A stretch of 5,844 nt of DNA, taken from contig JAUWYK010000092.1 of the NCBI GenBank assembly GCA_030615865.1, positions 1 through 5,844 of the forward strand, given 5' to 3'. Below, one piece after another: positions 4,767 to 5,844 of this stretch. How positions within the stretch are numbered: the stretch's first letter is position 1; every line of letters begins with the position of its first letter. A program made the translations under genes and the position numbers. The notes beneath the pieces are model-generated. The model saw only the letters and a program-made list of their open reading frames with translations. It was not told the origin of the DNA and searched no databases. The DNA comes from Dehalococcoidia bacterium (GTDB lineage Bacteria > Chloroflexota > Dehalococcoidia > Dehalococcoidales > JAUWYK01).

Positions 4767-5270
4767 GTGCGAGGAAAGGAACAAGAAGCTACAGCCAAAA
4801 TAAAACCAAGGTTGCCCCGTTTACTGCCTTTGGTATTAGTTATAGTACTAGCCTTGTTGGTCTCGTGCTGTGGGCAAGCGCCGGCTTCTGGTTCAGAGAT
4901 AACGACACCCAGCCCAGAGCTAACGACGCCCAGTTATATAAACATAACCCCGGAAGAAGCCCATGAAATGGTCAGCCACGGAGGAGTCGTAGTGCTGGAT
5001 GTGCGCACACCACAGGAGTATAACTCCGGTCACATTTCAGATGCTCTCCTCATCCCATTATCTGAACTCGAGTCAAGACTAGACGAACTAAATCCGTCTG
5101 ACCACATTCTGGTATATTGCAAAACCGGTGTTCGCAGTGCAAAAGCAGCTGGTATCTTGGTCGACAACGGCTTCATTCACGTGTATAACATGGAGGGAGG
5201 CATTACTCAGTGGCAAGCCCATGGCTTTCCGGTAACCCAGACGGAAGAATCTTCCTGCGGTTGTCACTAA
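4767..5270 (+). CDS. secreted rhodanese-like domain lipoprotein
   Basis: A 167-residue sulfurtransferase-fold protein outside the membrane. The basic N-terminus (KIKPRLPR) precedes a hydrophobic core (LLPLVLVIVLALLVS) and a lipobox LVSC with lipidated Cys34, followed by a Ser/Thr/Pro linker (about 38-57). The single rhodanese domain (58-157) has VVLDVRTPQEYNSGHI, the active-site loop CKTGVRS with catalytic Cys118, and GFIHVYNMEGGITQWQ before GFPV. Such domains transfer sulfane sulfur to thiols or bind persulfides. The C-terminus ends SSCGCH, giving two Cys and a His that could bind metal or accept sulfur. The start is GTG 4767 with GGGAG (4756-4760) 6 nt upstream. The ATG at 4754 is in another frame that lacks the domain. 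The stronger purine tract at 4725-4733 is too far from this start to be its ordinary ribosome site. Confidence 0.88.
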   Translation: MRGKEQEATAKIKPRLPRLLPLVLVIVLALLVSCCGQAPASGSEITTPSPELTTPSYINITPEEAHEMVSHGGVVVLDVRTPQEYNSGHISDALLIPLSELESRLDELNPSDHILVYCKTGVRSAKAAGILVDNGFIHVYNMEGGITQWQAHGFPVTQTEESSCGCH

Positions 5271-5333
5271 CTCTTTATCCAAGGAGGCTGGTGTTTTTCG
5301 ATGATATAGGCACAAAGATGTGAAGAAATGACG

Positions 5334-5362
5334 GCTCGTGATTGCGGGTGGGGCTAACGAGC
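5334..5362. repeat. inverted repeat between rhodanese gene and small Cys ORF
   Basis: GCTCGT (5334-5339) and ACGAGC (5357-5362) can pair around a G-rich 17-nt loop. A competing stem ATTGC (5341-5345) with GCAAT (5361-5365) is also possible, and the palindrome AATTTAAATT follows (5363-5372). It sits 36 bp before the start codon of the next gene. It may be a weak terminator or leader structure. I recognise no known riboswitch class. Confidence 0.25.
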
Positions 5363-5397
5363 AATTTAAATTCTAAAACGAAAGGAGGAGGAAGAAT

Positions 5398-5553
5398 ATG
5401 AAAATTGTAAGATTGTGTCGGGAAGGTTCATGTTGTCCTATAGTTAAGATAACGGATGCGCAAGTAGAAATAGGAGAGAAGGATAACACCTGTGTCCTCA
5501 CCAAGGCACAGTGGGAGACCCTTAAACAGAAGATACTGAAAAAGGAGCTCTAA
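5398..5553 (+). CDS. 51-residue Cys-containing small protein
   Basis: ATG at 5398 has one of the strongest ribosome sites in the window, GGAGGAGG (5384-5391) with 6-nt spacing, and the frame ends at TAA 5551-5553. The protein starts MKIVRLCREGSCCPIVKI and continues with a strand-like 'AQVEIGE', a 'TCVLTKAQWETL' segment and a basic helix to the C-terminus. Cys lie at 7, 12, 13 and 32. The Cys-Cys-Pro pair in a short beta-hairpin context suggests metal or sulfur handling, but I cannot name a family with certainty. It lies 127 bp after the rhodanese gene and 125 bp before fdhD on the same strand, so it may be co-transcribed with fdhD. Gene reality is well supported by ribosome site and codon pattern. 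The function is unknown. Confidence 0.72.
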   Translation: MKIVRLCREGSCCPIVKITDAQVEIGEKDNTCVLTKAQWETLKQKILKKEL

Positions 5554-5678
5554 GGCGGGAAGCTCGGAATCAAGTCCATAGCCCCACCCCCTCGGGCGAG
5601 GAAATAACAGCATGGCTAAAATAGCTGCGTTTGTTAAGGCTGGAGACATAATAAAAGTAATTGCATGGGGAGGAAAGG

Positions 5679-5844
5679 ATGGGAGAAGAAACAGAGAAGC
5701 TCCCTATACTTAGGGTTACTGAACAAGGCAGGAGCAAGCTCGAAGATGTCGTCGTTAGGGAATTTTCTCTCACTATCATCCTCAATAACCAGGAGCTGGT
5801 AACCCTACTCTGCTCTCCTGCAAGTCTAAAGTATTTGGCTGTTG
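5679..5844 (+). CDS. fdhD: formate dehydrogenase accessory sulfurtransferase FdhD, N-terminal part
   Basis: The first 55 codons of a gene that runs off the right edge. After a variable N-terminus, the segment VREFSLTIILNNQELVTLLC followed by SPASLKYLAV matches the start of the FdhD domain: the V-x-E-x-x-[LV]-T-I-x-x-N strand and the C-[ST]-P-x-x-L-x-x-L-A box that leads to GFL in the family. FdhD receives persulfide sulfur from a cysteine desulfurase (IscS in E. coli) and delivers it to the Mo- or W-bis-PGD cofactor of formate dehydrogenases. The ATG at 5679 has GGGGAGG (5667-5673) with 5-nt spacing. A TTG at 5661 is in frame but less likely, and TAA precedes it. The catalytic CxxC loop lies beyond the window and cannot be checked. 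Confidence 0.85.
   Translation, partial: MGEETEKLPILRVTEQGRSKLEDVVVREFSLTIILNNQELVTLLCSPASLKYLAV

Noticed and set aside
4754..4966. ATG-started 70-codon frame overlapping the rhodanese signal peptide
   Set aside because: It lacks the lipobox and rhodanese domain and has no counterpart I recognise. The GTG frame at 4767 gives a complete lipoprotein.
5291..5323. GTG-started ten-codon frame after AAGGAGG at 5281-5287
   Set aside because: The spacing to the start is only 3 nt and the peptide is very short. The purine tract after the rhodanese stop is probably chance.
5612..5713. 33-codon ORF overlapping the start of fdhD
   Set aside because: The ribosome site is weak, the product is unrecognised and it overlaps fdhD in another frame. 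Kept only as a low-interest observation, not as a gene.
1..5844. CRISPR array, tRNA, rRNA or complete insertion sequence
   Set aside because: No regularly spaced repeats, no cloverleaf or rRNA signature and no intact transposase or terminal inverted repeats were seen on either strand.

Overview
The window comes from a bacterium of moderate GC content. Its genes resemble those of anaerobic Chloroflexota (Dehalococcoidia-like) or deep clostridial lineages. That is inferred from gene style: a short cyclic-nucleotide-fold protein, a MoaD/ThiF/class-V aminotransferase cassette, tiny Cys-rich proteins, and FdhD, which implies formate dehydrogenase-type molybdo- or tungsto-enzymes. No rRNA or other taxonomic marker is present, so the assignment is tentative.

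Layout. The left half (1-3079) is one tight operon on the minus strand. In transcription order it encodes an IscR-like Rrf2 regulator (Rrf2-A), a ThiF/MoeB-type E1 adenylyltransferase with an extra C-terminal domain, a SufS/NifS-like class-V cysteine desulfurase, a MoaD/ThiS-type sulfur carrier ending in Gly-Gly, and the start of a Cys-rich small protein cut by the window edge. Positions 3080-3552 form a divergent control region with two matched sigma70-type promoters. Each has a related 23-bp operator immediately downstream of its -10 box. Between them lies the decayed C-terminal end of a tyrosine recombinase. The right half (3553-5844) is on the plus strand: a second Rrf2 regulator (Rrf2-B, about 72% identical to A by hand count), a cyclic-nucleotide-binding-fold protein without a DNA-binding domain, a secreted rhodanese lipoprotein, a 51-residue Cys-containing protein, and the start of fdhD.

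How it may work together. The desulfurase would supply persulfide sulfur, the E1 would adenylate the carrier's C-terminal glycine, and the carrier would become a thiocarboxylate sulfur donor. FdhD also handles persulfide sulfur (for the Mo/W-bis-PGD cofactor), and rhodanese also moves sulfane sulfur, so both sides of the locus concern sulfur transfer. The operator of rrf2-B is a perfect palindrome whose core fits the E. coli IscR type 1 site as I remember it. The two regulators carry the IscR Cys ligands, but only Rrf2-B has the fourth ligand, His. The most interesting features are this pair of diverged IscR paralogues facing each other over shared operator sequence, and an IscR-type regulator heading a sulfur-carrier operon with no Fe-S scaffold gene in view.
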